Of a stretch of DNA of 64,000 bases, positions 10,350 through 21,696 are shown piece by piece; positions within the stretch are counted from its first letter, which is position 1, and every line of letters starts with the position of its first letter. Source of the DNA: Pelobates cultripes (lineage: Eukaryota > Chordata > Amphibia > Anura > Pelobatidae). Both the position numbers and the translations under genes were made by a program. The notes beneath the pieces were generated by a model, which worked only from the letters and a program-made list of their open reading frames with translations, was not told the DNA's origin and did no database searches. The DNA lies in contig OW240916.1 of assembly GCA_933207985.1 (NCBI GenBank), positions 88,541,123 to 88,605,122 on the forward strand, read 5' to 3'.

Positions 10350-10518
10350 TTATAGTAAATGAGGTCTGACATAGGACCTGTAGCGCCGTGAACCCCATCT
10401 ACCCAAGCGCTGAATCGTTGCGTCCGAGAAACCCCACAAACTAGCCTGGGTGGCCGCCCCTATCCGAAAAGAATGAGTAGAATAATGGCGAGGATTCACC
10501 CCGCATGCAACCAAGGCA
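10350..10518 (-). pseudogene. Tyrosine recombinase, C-terminal catalytic end
   Basis: The minus strand encodes 'GVNPRHYSTHSFRIGAATQ', with the HxxR pair of the recombinase tetrad (HSFR at 10464-10475). It then encodes 'GFSDATIQRLGRWGSRRY' and 'RSYVRPHLL' before a TAA (10350-10352); the tyrosine in this stretch is the nucleophile candidate. The N-terminal part with the first catalytic arginine is missing because the element is truncated at 10518. It is in the same frame as the hydrolase, separated from it by this single stop. Confidence 0.78.
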
Positions 10519-10592
10519 CAGGGCCGGACTGGGGATACGAAGCAGCCCTGGAAAAAAATCTATGCCAGCCCCATAATTCATTGTGCTATGTA

Positions 10593-10594
<2 letters not shown>
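10519..10594 (+). mobile_element. hAT-type terminus 'cagggccggactgg'
   Basis: Begins with CAGGG, as the other hAT ends in this window do, exactly where the Ngaro sequence stops. A matching right end with an 8-bp duplication of 'ccaaggca' was not found. Confidence 0.5.
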
Positions 10595-10641
<47 letters not shown>

Positions 10642-10899
10642 ATTGAAATAGTTGGCTGCACTCTCGGATTTCCTTAAAATGTAACTTTTATTGAAATATT
10701 TAAGAGAAGATCACTGTTTCAGTCCTTCTTGTGGACTTTCGTCATGATCCTGATGCAAGTCCACAAGAGGGACTGAAACGTTGATCTTCTCTTAAATATT
10801 TCAATAAAAGTTACATTTTAAGGGAATCCAAGCGTGCAGCCAACTATTTCAATTGCCTATATATATATATATATATACTGGAGCCCTGGTGATGCAACA

Positions 10900-10934
<35 letters not shown>
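10595..10934. repeat. Large inverted repeat between (TA)n tracts
   Basis: Arms of about 100 bases, 10640-10738 and 10756-10855, are inverted complements from 'caattgaaatagttggctgc' inward to 'gtggactt'/'aagtccac'. About 18 bases separate them. TA tracts lie on both sides (10595-10634 and about 10858-10932). The arms carry 'gactgaaacgttgatc', a signature shared with fold-backs elsewhere in the window. It is a foldback/MITE-like element that appears to have settled in a TA microsatellite. Confidence 0.8.
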
Positions 10935-11767
10935 AGAAACATAGAAACATAGAATGTGACGGCAGATAAGAACCACTCGGCCCATCTAGTCTGCCCAATT
11001 TTCTAAAAACTTTCATTAGTCCCTAGCCTTGTCTATAGTTAGGGATAGCCTTAATGCTATCCCATGCATGCTTAAAACTCCTTACTGTGTGTTAACCTTC
11101 ACCACTTCAGCTGGAAGGCTATTCCATGCATCCACTCACTCTCTCTCAGTAAAGTAATACCGATATTATTTTAAACCTTTTATTTAATTTAAGACTATGT
11201 ACTTTGTTGTGGTAGTTTTTCTTCTTGGGAATATAGTTCTCCTTACACGTGTTGATTCCCTTTATATTTAAATGCTTCTATCATATCCCCCCTGTCTCTC
11301 GCCTCCAAGTTACATGTTAAGATCCTTTAACCTTTCCTGGTAAGTTTTATCCCGCAATCCATGAACCAGTTTAGTAGCCCTTCTCTGAACCCTCTCTAAG
11401 GTATCAATATCCTTCTGAAGATACGGTCTCCAGTACTGTACAATACTCCAAGTGAGGTCTCACCAGTGTTCTGTACAATGGCATGAGCACTTCCCTCTTT
11501 CTACTGCTAATACCTCTCCCTATACAACCAAGCATTCTGCTAGCATTTCCTGCTGCTCATTACATTGTCTGCCTACCTTTAAATAATCAGAAATAATCAC
11601 CCCTAAATCCCTTTCCTCAGATGTTGAGGTTAGGACTCTATTAAATATTCTGTACTCTGCCCTTGGGTTTTTACGCCCAAGATGCATTATCTTGCACTTA
11701 TCCACATTAAATGTCAGTTGCCACAATTCTGACCATTTTTCTAGTTTAGCTAAATCATTTGTCATTT
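10935..11767 (-). pseudogene. CR1 LINE, 3' part of reverse transcriptase and 3' end
   Basis: On the minus strand, from the gap downward, the segment encodes 'DLAKLEKWSELWQLTFN' and 'KCKIMHLGRKN', then 'EERDLGVIISDYLK', which are the C-terminal CR1 RT blocks. Further down 'LEYCIQYW' and 'LERVQRRATKLVHG' are readable with frame breaks. The 3' end runs into 'attctatgtttctatg' units, the short octamer-type tail of CR1. It is a truncated pseudogene; its upstream part is lost in the assembly gap. Confidence 0.8.
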
Positions 11768-11867
11768 NNNNNNNNNNNNNNNNNNNNNNNNNNNNNNNNN
11801 NNNNNNNNNNNNNNNNNNNNNNNNNNNNNNNNNNNNNNNNNNNNNNNNNNNNNNNNNNNNNNNNNNN
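11768..11867. other. Assembly gap (100 N)
   Basis: Exactly 100 N, the conventional size for a gap of unknown length. It interrupts the CR1 element. Confidence 0.99.
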
Positions 11868-11909
11868 CTATTGTTCCTGTTACATTTTGTTATTGTCTGA
11901 TTTGGTAAA

Positions 11910-11985
11910 TTACCCTCTTTTTGTAAAGCGCTGCAGAATAAGCTGGCGCTATATAAATACCAATAATAATAATAATAATATATAG
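11910..11985 (+). repeat. LINE/SINE-type 3' tail ending in (AAT)n
   Basis: 'gtaaagcgctgcagaataagctggcgctatataaat' (written here in pieces: 'gtaaagcgctgcag', 'ggcgctatataaat') followed by AAT repeats. Related sequence occurs at 4394 and 52080. Confidence 0.55.
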
Positions 11986-12534
11986 CTATATATACATAAA
12001 AATAATTGAAAAAATTATATCTCGTCGTTGAAGATGCCATTTTTGCATTTTTCGCACACAAACAGCACTTTCACTGACAATATCATTGCTATGATACGTT
12101 TTACAGTTTAAAAACACTAATATTTGTGTTCTGCAAAGTCTCTTTTTGGTAGAAACTTTCCAAAACACCATAAAACCTGTACATGGGGGGTACTGTTTTA
12201 CATGTGAGACATAAAAATATGTGTACTTTGTTGCAGTAACAGCTAACCGTATTATGACATTCACAGTTAATATGCCATACAGAAATAAAAAAATAACATC
12301 CTTGATTTCTCAATTTTTTTAAATTTTATTCATATTAAATTATGTTTCTTCTATAAACATTTGATGTGACATAAAAGTACTGTTTTTCCTGAACAAAACA
12401 ATATATAATAAGTGTGGGTGTATTTAATATGAAAAAGGTGAATTACCGTTGAACAGATATATAGCGCAAATTCAAGGTTTTGTTTACGTTTAGTTTTGTT
12501 CTGAACTTATACAACTGCCTCAGACCTTAACCCA
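11986..12534. other. No gene seen
   Basis: AT-rich, no recognised motif. Confidence 0.3.
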
Positions 12535-12614
12535 TTAACCCCTTAAGGACACATGACATGTCTGACATGTCATGATTCCCTTTTATTCCAGAAGTTTGGT
12601 CCTTAAGGGGTTAA
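12535..12614. mobile_element. 72-bp piggyBac-type MITE
   Basis: TTAA at 12535-12538 and 12611-12614 flank 72 bases that start 'ccccttaaggac' and end 'gtccttaagggg'. The copy at 37102-37173 has the same length and differs at two positions. TTAA targets with CCC termini fit piggyBac-derived miniatures. Confidence 0.8.
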
Positions 12615-13540
12615 GAACAGAGCTTCAGAAGCTTCTCTTTCACTTAATGACAACAGCATTTTTTTCATTTTTTGCTGTTTGCGTTCAACTGCAATTTGCA
12701 TTTTACAAATTTATTGCACCAACACACATTATATACCGTTTTTTAAAGGACAGAAAAATGCAAAAGAAAATTTGTGTTTTCTTTTACAGTTTTTGAAATA
12801 ATAATGTGTGCATAATTAGTGCAGGTTAAGGAAAGTAATTAAAAATAAATTCATTTAGTTGTTCTGATTTACAGAATATATAATGTGTCTGGGATTTTAA
12901 GTTTTTTTTGGTAGTTACAGGCCACAAAGCACAAGGAGTAAAATAAACTTTTAATGTGGAGCGATTTTAGAATTTGGTATGTTTGTCTTGTAAGCTTAAT
13001 AGCCATAAAAGAAAACAAAATTGCCACACAAAAGTATATATTTATATAAAGTAGACATCACGGGCTATTTACCCAGGGTTGTTTTGACACTTTCTACGTA
13101 GCCATTTCACCGCCAACCTCTGCTAAATATTGGAGTAAAATTGTGTTTTTTTTTTTATTTTTGGCACACAAACTTATAACAAAGAAATTCTCATGTGTGT
13201 TTTGTAAAGTAGTCAGTGATCAATTGGCAGGGAAGGGGTTAATTTGTTTATTAAAATGGGTAAAGGGGGGTGGGATTTTAAATTAACTTTATTATTTTTT
13301 ACACAGGGGGCAGGATCATCACTGTTCCGGCTCCCTGCACTTCACACAGAACCAGGAAGTACCGGGAGGCGGAAGGTGAGTATATGGAGCACATGTGCTC
13401 GCTCTGACAGGCTGTCAGAGCAAGCAACTGTGCTGGGGCAGCCTGATCGGGTGCTCCCGGTCTGCCTCTAATACAGAGGCAGACCGGAGCACCATTAACC
13501 CCATGATCGTTGTAATAGCCGTGATCCGGGCTTAATTTTA
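12615..13540. other. No gene seen
   Basis: AT-rich, then a GC-richer stretch from about 13300 with small inverted phrases ('ggtctgcctctaatacagaggcagacc'-type fold at about 13457-13486). No coding motif. Confidence 0.3.
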
Positions 13541-13620
13541 ACGGGTGATGGACAAGGTCCTTCACTCGTCGTTATGGCAATCCTCTGAGTGACGGACCTT
13601 GTCCGTCACTCGTCGTTAAG
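13541..13620. repeat. Small fold-back repeat
   Basis: 'gtgatggacaaggtcc' (from about 13545) and 'ggaccttgtccgtcac' (from about 13594) are inverted complements with one mismatch. 'cactcgtcgtta' also occurs twice in direct orientation. Both edges approach TTAA-like sequence, suggesting another small MITE. Confidence 0.5.
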
Positions 13621-15540
13621 GAAACAGCTTTGAAAGATTGTTTGTAAAAATGCTTGGTAGATTTTCTGTGTTCGCTTTCCATTTCTTTGCTAGACGAGTA
13701 ATTTCCCTGGATTTTAAAATTTCTGTATGTGAAAATCCTTCAGACTTATTAACAAGGAGATAACCGAATTAACCATTTTTTCTGTTATTTCGTATTACTC
13801 ACACATGTTGTTTTGTTCTTGCTTTAATGGCGATATTGTTTACCCTAATTTACCATAATTATTAATTTATGAACAAGTTATTAAATAAAGAACATTATTA
13901 CTGTAAAAAGGAACCAATTCATTGTACTGTACTAGCAATGTACTACAATGCTGGAAGCTATTATAAACACCTACAATTTCAGCAAATTAAATTATCACAT
14001 TTTATCTTCAGAATAATTGCCATTTCTTAGGATATACTCATGTTGGAGGTAATTTCAGTCTCTTGAGGCAATTGATTCTGTTATGAGACAGACAACCAAT
14101 TTATTTTGTGTTTATTTTTATACCATGAGACAAAGTTATTCTTATACTTATTATTCGAGAAAACTGCTTTTTCTCAGTTTTTTAGTATGTTCGTGAGTAT
14201 ACTATAAGGATGGAATGCCATATCCAAAAGAAGCAGGAGTACATTACCTAACTCTCAAAATTTCTACTTGCCAATTTCTTATAGGCAAGTGGAAATTTAG
14301 CTTTAGCAAGAAAGTATGCAATGGAACCCTCTCCTTATATTTCAAGCCCTATGTGGTATAAGTTGTGCCAAAATGGACATTCGGGTAAGCCTGCAAAATG
14401 AGGGCCCACCAAGATTGAATGGCTTGATAAAGGGAGTTGTGGGTGGGCTGAACCAGGCAGTATGGGCCAAGAGTAAGGGGGGGCAGGGGCGTGTATTTAT
14501 AGGCTGGGTAATCCTTCCCACAACTACAGGCTCAGCCTTCCTATTTGTGGTCATGGACATAAATCCAAGTAATAGTAGGGGTGATGTACGTCAGTTGTAG
14601 TGTGACGAAAACGACATTCAGGTAGGCCTGTTAAAACAGGGCAAAAAGTTTAACACTTTAATACGCGTTGACATTACATAACCAATACTGTCAATGCCTG
14701 CCTCAATTCTCTTTCCGATGAGGGATGCATCTGGTATATGCAAATGTTCTCCCCCGTCCCAGTGATTGATGGCGTGTACTGGAATATTCAACTAGAGACT
14801 GCTGAAGCAGCTCCTATTCTAAAAGATTGGGAAATGGTGAAGGTTATATCCAAGTAGTTTTGTGGTGTTGTGAGCTAATTTAAAATTGAGTTGGCAAAAG
14901 GATGTGAATGCCATCATGGTATTGATGAACAAATCCAGTTTGGGTAGCAGTCACACAGTGGAGGAATGAACTTGTGTTCCAGTGGAATAGGAAGTTTAGC
15001 CCCATGAATAGTTCTGCTTGAGCCTGAGTGTCGCATGTCCCAATGCAATTGTCGGTAGGTAATCAGGGAGCAGGTTGATTTGTCGGGAAATGAAGTAGCG
15101 ACCTTGTGGTAAATGCCTATTTGGCAAAGTTCAGAGGACCAAGGAAAAACTCGAGATTGTTGTGCTATTTGGTACACTATAATTTCTAATACTCAGAGAG
15201 CAATATGGATGCTGAGACTGGCCCTGCTTGTAACCTTTCTGGACAAAAGTCAAAGTAGCCTCAGGGTGGTAAAGCTGGAGAAATTAAACAGAAACATCCT
15301 TATATATAGTTTCACCCTAAGATATCTGTGGATAAAGATTAAAAGTAACAATGAAGAATTACTAGAATGGACTTTCCCACCTTAAAATTCTAGAATCCAG
15401 ACTGATTCAAAGGACCAAAGAAGTAATGAGTTATTTTATTAGAAAGCGCACTTCCATATTAAAAGGAATATAACTTGACTAAATATACTGAAACCATGCA
15501 TGATCGACATATGTACACTAAAATAAGTCTGTCAATCTTG
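13621..15540. other. No gene; dispersed repeat at 14480-14545
   Basis: Mostly AT-rich sequence. The stretch 'gtgtatttataggctgggtaatccttcccacaactac' (14489-14525) recurs as 'tgtgtttataggccgggcaactcttcccacaacta' at 28040-28075, so this region and 27.5-28.1 kb share a repeat family that I cannot name. Confidence 0.4.
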
Positions 15541-16920
15541 CATACACAACTCTCTCAAGGATCTTGAAGGCAAACGGCAGTAGCGATGTAGGGCAGTAGT
15601 TGGATGGGGAGTTGGGGTCCAGGTTGGGCTTTTTCAGATTTGGCGTGAAGGGTGAAGGGTAAAGGAAATATGGAGGATTGAGAGATTGAAAACTTTATTG
15701 AGAGTAAGAGCAAGAGAGGGATACAGAGTGCGGATGAGATATGAGGGCATAGGATTGAGGGAACAGGTGGTGGGGTGGGAGGACTGGAGCAGAGCGGAAA
15801 CCTCTTCTGTTGTAGTAGGTGCGAATGAGCATAGAACAGTGGAGTGAGTGGGGTTGGGTGATGTATTGGAAGGGGAGGGAGAGAGATTAGAGATCTCTTC
15901 CCTGATTGTAGAAATCTTCTCCGTGAAGTGAGCTGCAAAGTTTGAGGCCGTGTGTTGAGAGGAGGGGGAGAAACAGGGTGAAGGAGAGCATTAAAAGTGT
16001 GAAATAGGCGGACCCTGACCGTCGAAAGTCACAGTCGCACTAACCTAGAGCTCCAGGCCTCAAAATTTATAGTGGATGAAGTAAGGTGCAGAGTGAGACT
16101 TTCTCCAACGGTGGTGGTGGGGGAGTGATAGATGATGGCAATTCTTAAAGGAGTGGGCTTTAAATATGCAGGCAGTGTGAACATCAAAGGAAGTAAAGGA
16201 TAGGGCAGGGGCAGGGAGGATAGGATGAAAGGTACATTGACGGGAGAGAAGGATGCCTACACCACCGCCTTTACAGTTGAGTCTGGGATTGTGGGAGAAT
16301 TGTAGTCCACCAAAACATAAAGAAGCCAGAGTAACGGTATCAGAGGGATACAGCCAGGTCTCAGTGAGTGCTAGCAGTGTGAGGGAATTAGAGATGAAGA
16401 GGTTGTGTATGGCTGTTGATTTAATATTGCTACAGATGGAACGGCCACTCCAGAGTGCACAGTGAATGTTGGTAGAGGAGGATAAACTGCAGGGTATTTG
16501 GATGAGGTTTGTGGGGTTTCTAGTTGATTTAATGTGAGTAGACGAGGTGAAGGGCCCTGGGTTGGGAGAGACTTCATTAGCTGCTAGAAGTAGGAAGAGA
16601 GGTGTGAATGGGTTTTATATGGGCGGGGTCTAGGATGAGATTGGGTGGGAGCAGGAGAGAAAGAATAGAGAAATGAGTGCAGGGCATGAAATGAGAGCAG
16701 AGATGGATTAATGTGAATGTGATTGTGTTTTTGAGGGAAGTGGGTGTAAGGAGATATTTTGATGCTGAGGGAAAGAAGAAAAAAGGAAAAGAGGAGAAGA
16801 TAGAGCATTGCTCAGATGAGTAAGTACTTTGAGATAGCAGAGTGAGTAGAAGTAAGGGAAATGAGGACTGAGTGTTAGGGGTTAATGGAGTGTTCTGAAT
16901 ACAGGGAGTGTCTGTCATTT
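15541..16920 (-). pseudogene. L2 LINE pseudogene (endonuclease to start of reverse transcriptase)
   Basis: Read downward on the minus strand. A Ser/Thr/Pro-rich leader (16918-16580) is followed by an endonuclease remnant with 'LALTETWL' near 16340-16365 and 'GGGVGILLS' near 16240-16260. A spacer containing 'AHFTEKIS' follows, and then the start of the RT domain, where 'FAFKILERVVYARLTDLF' matches the L2 'F..K.LER' block (to about 15541). Frame shifts and stops occur between the blocks. The catalytic YADD region is missing, so the element ends inside the RT. Confidence 0.7.
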
Positions 16921-19423
16921 GTAATTATCTAAAATTGTATGTGAGATTCTATCTATAAATAGAATAAAGAGCTTGGGGTGGGCGGGCAACTGAGAACTGT
17001 TCTGGTTTCCAGCAGGGAACTTTTAACTCAGACTGTGGAAGACAGAGATGATAGAATCAGAAAGGGCTGCAATAAAGTTATAGAGTGGAGATGCACAGAG
17101 GAGGTGAGGATTGGACAAGCAAGACATTTGGGTGGGTATGAAAATAAGGAGGGGGGGATGGGTCAGACATAACAGGAAAAGTCTTTAGAGATAAGCAGAT
17201 AGGTGAATAACATTTAAACTAACAAGCCAACAATGTAGAGTGGGACTGGGAACAACTAGCTGTAGCATTCAGGGCAAGACAAAGTAAAATACATATGTAT
17301 AAATAAACTAGTACACATACACACCCAAAATTGTAGATATATATGGTATTAGGTGTGTAGATGAAAACAAACCAGAAATAGTAAAAATGTAAAAAATAAA
17401 TAAAAGTGTATAGAATTGATGTGTGATATATAGCTATTTGTAGGGAGAGTGTGGATGTATTCTAAAGGGTTAAAAGATTGGAAGGATGTGCTGATCAATA
17501 ATGGTTGTCTCTCACCATTTAGGGTGTGTTGTAGAAGCTGGAGTGTTAATTTCTTTGTTAACCTTGCAAAGTTTCAAGAGGATTCACACAATCTCAACTG
17601 AATAAATGTTGATGACCGGTTTCCACTGGTTGCTGGAGTTGTCCTGTTGCTGTGAGTTGATGCAGGTTGATTTCGGTAGGTCAGGTCACCGGGGGCTGCA
17701 CGCTCGGGATCACCATCCCTTCAATGGCCCCGGCAGTGGGTAAGACATTGGGGCTTTTTAAAACACAATTTGGAAGGTGTATGCACCATTATTGGCAGGG
17801 CATGCTCCCTGGCTTCATCACGTGGGGGCGCGGAGACATTTCTGTAGTGTTTGGGGCTTGGCCACAACAAAAATTGTTTCCCTAAAGCAAGGGGTGCCAT
17901 ATTATTAATTCTGTATGCTGAGTTCTGCTAGGAAGTTTGTATCTCTGTTTTATTGTCCTTTACTGATATGCTTGTAGATGAAAAGAGGTGTAATGTTGAC
18001 CTTTAGGCTTATCAAATAAATTGATTGACTTGTTGATTTGAAATGCTATTTGGTGGAGCAAATTAATTATAATTGTATTATTTTGTTGCTGTGTTTTTTG
18101 TTTTTTTTAGTGTATATTATTAAATTTATATATATTTTTAGCCAAGTCTGTTTATTTACCATCTGCCGTTCATAATCACTGCTTAAAAAAAGAACTACAG
18201 GGTCCCTGAAGGCTGGATGTGTGTGTGAATATCACCTGCTGTTATTATATCTATATTCCATACATATAAAACCTTAAATTACCCAACAAGATCCAAACAA
18301 AAATAGGTGTTTTTTCCAGTATGACTCCATGTTTCCCTGATACACTGGGCTAGTCAGTTTGTTCATTCTGTGGTCCCTAGCTTTCAAAAATGACAAGTCT
18401 CCACACCAGTACACCTAGTTCTCTAAGAGGTCTTAAGAGGCAGTCAACAAGGAGACCAAATTGATATAATAGTGTCCTTCCTAATTGCGAGGGGGACTAA
18501 ATATGCTGGTGTAATAACGTGAAGAGAGTGAACATGTGCTTCATTGATGTTACCGTAAAAGGATGGAAGTAAAGGGTATGAAGTAGGGTTCTCCGTGGGA
18601 GGGTTAGGAACTCCTGAGCTAGGAGATTCTAACTTCTCCACTTTGTTGTTATCAAATATCCCAAGGTGTGAGACATATTATGATAAGAAGTAAATATGAT
18701 GGCCATGCTGGTGATGGTTTAATCCTGCATTAACTGGTGGATTGCATAGTGCCGAATAGCAAAGAAATTAGTTAAATGAGGAGTATGTGTGGCCCTACTA
18801 AATGCCAAGTGGCTGTAAAAGGCTCTAGCTATGAATTGGCAGAGAGACTGAGGCCACTGAACAAAGTGGCGAGAATGTTGGCCTCTCGGTGACAAGTAAG
18901 AGGTTCAAATGAGTGGTTGTGACAATTGAGGCCCTACCTAATAATTTGGACAGGTTGGAGCGAGGCTCTAGCTACAAGTTGGGCCTATGGACAAATACCT
19001 CTGCGTAAGAATGAAAATTGGCCTTGCAGGACTGAATTAAAATATACTAGAAGATGGTCCACACCAATAACCTTTACAGCCAATTGGTCTATCCTTAAAA
19101 ATTGTAGTGGAATAGAAACATAATCAATTGATAAAAAGTATGTTGGAACGTACATATCTTGCCCAATTAATGTGTTGTCGAGGTTGAGAAAGGAATATCA
19201 TAAAGAGGAACCTAAAGACACAATGGGAACGCTAATGGGAATATGTCCAGGATGGTGTAAGTGCTAATTGAGATAAGGGTGTAACGTACCTGTGTTGTGG
19301 TTGAGGATTAAAACGTCAACAACAGGATAATAGTAGAAATCTAGATAATAATGGAACTTGTGATTATGAGCATAAACCTAGGCCAATCAATATGGATATG
19401 AAAGAGATACCTAGTATTGGTCA
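16921..19423. other. No gene seen
   Basis: About 2.5 kb without recognised protein motifs. The style of 18.7-19.4 kb ('ggctctagctatgaattggc', 'gaggctctagctacaagttgg') suggests an internally repeated, decayed element, but I cannot assign it. Confidence 0.3.
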
Positions 19424-19606
19424 ATAATTCTCACATAATTCGAGATTACGGCTTCTAGCATCCTTTGATCTAGATCGTTCCCTACCAAAATATAATTTAC
19501 TAACTCAACTAAAAAAGGCGATGTGGCGGACCGCCTGGCACTCCAACTGGGTGCCTCTGCCAAACACTGCTAACTTAGAGTTCCCACTGTGTGTCCTTCC
19601 ACATGA
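19424..19606. repeat. Repeat copy shared with 24536-24690
   Basis: From 'tattggtcaataattctcac' to 'gcctctgccaaacactgct' the sequence matches 24533-24687 almost base for base. On the minus strand the left part reads 'NLELCENY' in an L1-type RT context. The right part starting 'tgtggcggaccgcctgg' is the reverse complement of an LTR 3' end. Confidence 0.7.
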
Positions 19607-20210
19607 AATACCTAAAGTATGTATGAGAAAGATGGGAACATCTATAGTTTACTAGCAGGAAGCAAAATATCTGAGATCTAGTAAGATCTGAATATGGTTA
19701 AATGTGTATTGAGGGTTTTTTAGGTTCTTGGGAGTGCAGAGAGAGGGTCATGTAGGAAGGAATTGTGTGGGCCTAGTAAAGCCAAATGGAATAGTCAACA
19801 ATAATATGATAGGGTTGTAGCAAACCCTTGAAAAGCTAGAAATGTTGTATGTATTTGCCCAAATGAGGGCCGAAATTGTGTTGTAGTGGATTGCCCGAGG
19901 AGGCCCGTATATGTAACGTATATGTAACGTATGGATAGTGCCAAATGTAAGTTTTGAGCTGCTAGATGGATAATAGGCTGTATAAGATGTACGGATTATG
20001 GCATGAATAAATATAGGTTGATCGTACCAAGCTTGTTGTAGTAGTGAAATGGACTGTGAATTTCGCATGGACAGTAGTGATGTTCTGGTGTTCAATGCGG
20101 TCAATATTTATTTATTATTTGTATTATTATTTTCACACCGAGTACTTAAACATAGTATAATATGGCAATATATAACCCCCGAGCTGCAGGAAGGCCAAAA
20201 TGAGGTTGTA
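19607..20210. other. No gene seen
   Basis: AT-rich flank of the LTR element, including a short tandem phrase 'tatatgtaacgta' at about 19908-19931. Confidence 0.3.
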
Positions 20211-20215
20211 CTGCC

Positions 20216-21172
20216 AATGGCGAAACCGACCTCGCCACTGGTCATTGGAGAAGACTGATTGCCAGCCTCCTGCCATGTGACTATGGCCTCTGGGATGTAT
20301 TTCCCTTTAAAGACATGATTTGGGCATAATGGATTTGTGTTGTGCTGCTGCTGGCCCTTTAAGAACCATCTGGGGACATAGTTACTGGGTGGCCACCATT
20401 TCATGTATCAGAGGCACATGGTGAGAACAATGGATGGCGGCCATTGTAACTCACAGACACTGTGTGGACTTTTCTACACGGTGCCATCTCGCCGGTATTT
20501 GGTGCACAGAGACATCGTGCAGTGTTTTTGGACTATACAACAGGGGACACATTATACAGTAATTGTTTTTCATATAGCCTGTATATGTTCTGTGGAATCT
20601 TCATTAAACTGTATCTTCCAAACTACTGAGCGGATCTGGGTGAATTTTGGATATGTGGTTCACATATCAGGATATTCTTTTATGGGGTTATTGCATGTTT
20701 TGGGGTCCCTGTGATGTGTTTTATGATACTGTATTTCTCTGCCTGTGATAATTATATTAACCATTGTGTTCAGTAATCATATCACAGGCAGGGGGGGGAT
20801 TTTGTGTGGGAGTGTCTGTGTGTATTGTACGGATTGATTGGTTGTATTTCAAAACCCTGTGGGCAGTACTATGTTTGTGGATTGTGAATAAAAGAGGCTG
20901 TATGTGCCAGTACAGTCAGTTCTGCTTGACCTCAAAACGAAGTGTCGTCTCGTTATTGGGGGAATTGGATTGTATGCTGATTGCTAGGAGTGTAGGCTGA
21001 TTGTATGCTTTTCCTGTTCAGCTGCTTACAGCATTCAATATGCTTGAGAGCATTCGAATGCTTCTCCGGTTCGGTGGTTGTGGTGTCTGCTGCAGGGCTT
21101 GGAGTCCTCAGGAAGCGCTAGGAGCATCCTTCAACGGAGGTACCCAGTCGGGGTGCCAGGTGATCCGTTACA
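20216..21172 (+). repeat. 5' LTR
   Basis: Matches the 3' LTR from 'tggcgaaaccgacc' to 'gatccgttaca'. The terminal TG has decayed to AA here. A polyadenylation signal AATAAA lies at 20887-20892. A fold built from 'tgcctgtgataat' and 'aatcatatcacaggca' surrounds 20740-20795. Fold-backs of similar layout, with different sequence, occur in the LTRs at 26790 and 32986. Confidence 0.88.
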
Positions 21173-21173
21173 T

Positions 21174-21191
21174 TGGTGGCAGCGGTGGGAT
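21174..21191 (+). promoter_or_regulatory. Primer-binding site, tRNA-Leu type
   Basis: 'TGGTGGCAGCGGTGGGAT' directly follows the 5' LTR after one base. It is complementary to the 3' end of tRNA-Leu (…CCCACCGCTGCCA plus CCA), as remembered for the AAG/TAG/CAG isoacceptors. Confidence 0.85.
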
Positions 21192-21232
21192 GGCGTCCTA
21201 GTGCGAGGTAAAGCAGCTCTGAGACACCGTTT

Positions 21233-21487
21233 GTGGAGTTACAAATTGAGGGCAACGCTAGCACACGTGCAGCACCCCTGGAAGCAGAGGTATCCAGCAA
21301 CTTGGAGCAGACAAGTATGGAAGGCTCTGGCGATGATTGGCTGGCCGAGGTGAGGCAGCGAGTGGCCCAGTATGGTGGTAATGTGCCCATGGATATATTC
21401 CAGGCGATCTGGAACCAGGTCACGGCCAAGCGAAACACAAGGCTGGACCGAGAATTCTGGCTGGCGAAAGAGAGAGAGTATGCTTAG
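21233..21487 (+). CDS. Short leader frame of the LTR element (gag-like start)
   Basis: An 84-codon frame after the primer site with 'DDWLAEVRQRVAQYGGNV' and 'PMDIFQAIWNQV', then an Arg/Lys/Glu-rich stretch before a stop. Helical and charged, it is plausibly the start of a degenerate gag, but I know no firm family. The start codon was chosen as the first ATG after 'gttacaaattg...' and is uncertain; an ATG at about 21318 is an alternative. Confidence 0.4.
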   Translation: MELQIEGNASTRAAPLEAEVSSNLEQTSMEGSGDDWLAEVRQRVAQYGGNVPMDIFQAIWNQVTAKRNTRLDREFWLAKEREYA

Positions 21488-21696
21488 CCGAAGGAGTGTT
21501 ACAGCAGCCGAGTAGAGGCTGCATCCGAGGGGGTTAGCCGTCTCCCCCTGAGGCGGCCGGAGGAACCCAAAGTAGGGATCCTCATAGACTGGTCCTGTGA
21601 GGAACCACAACAGGCCGGTGGAGATGGGACCGAGGTCTCTCCACCGGGCCCACGGGATGCTGGGCAGCCGGCCCAGATCCCCAGCAGCAGCCGGAG

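Larger units (their letters stand above)
8891..10518 (-). mobile_element. 5'-truncated Ngaro-type tyrosine-recombinase retrotransposon
   Basis: Read on the minus strand the order is recombinase C-terminus, SGNH hydrolase, then repeats B1 (9710-9424), A2 (9423-9177) and B2 (9176-8891). B1 and B2 are 287-bp direct copies 533 bp apart that differ at about three positions. The B1-A2-B2 arrangement is the split direct repeat layout described for Ngaro elements. The matching A1 repeat and the reverse transcriptase would lie above 10518 but are absent; a hAT-like terminus 'cagggccggactgggg' starts at 10519. Such elements move through a circular intermediate using the recombinase, without an integrase. 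Confidence 0.8.
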
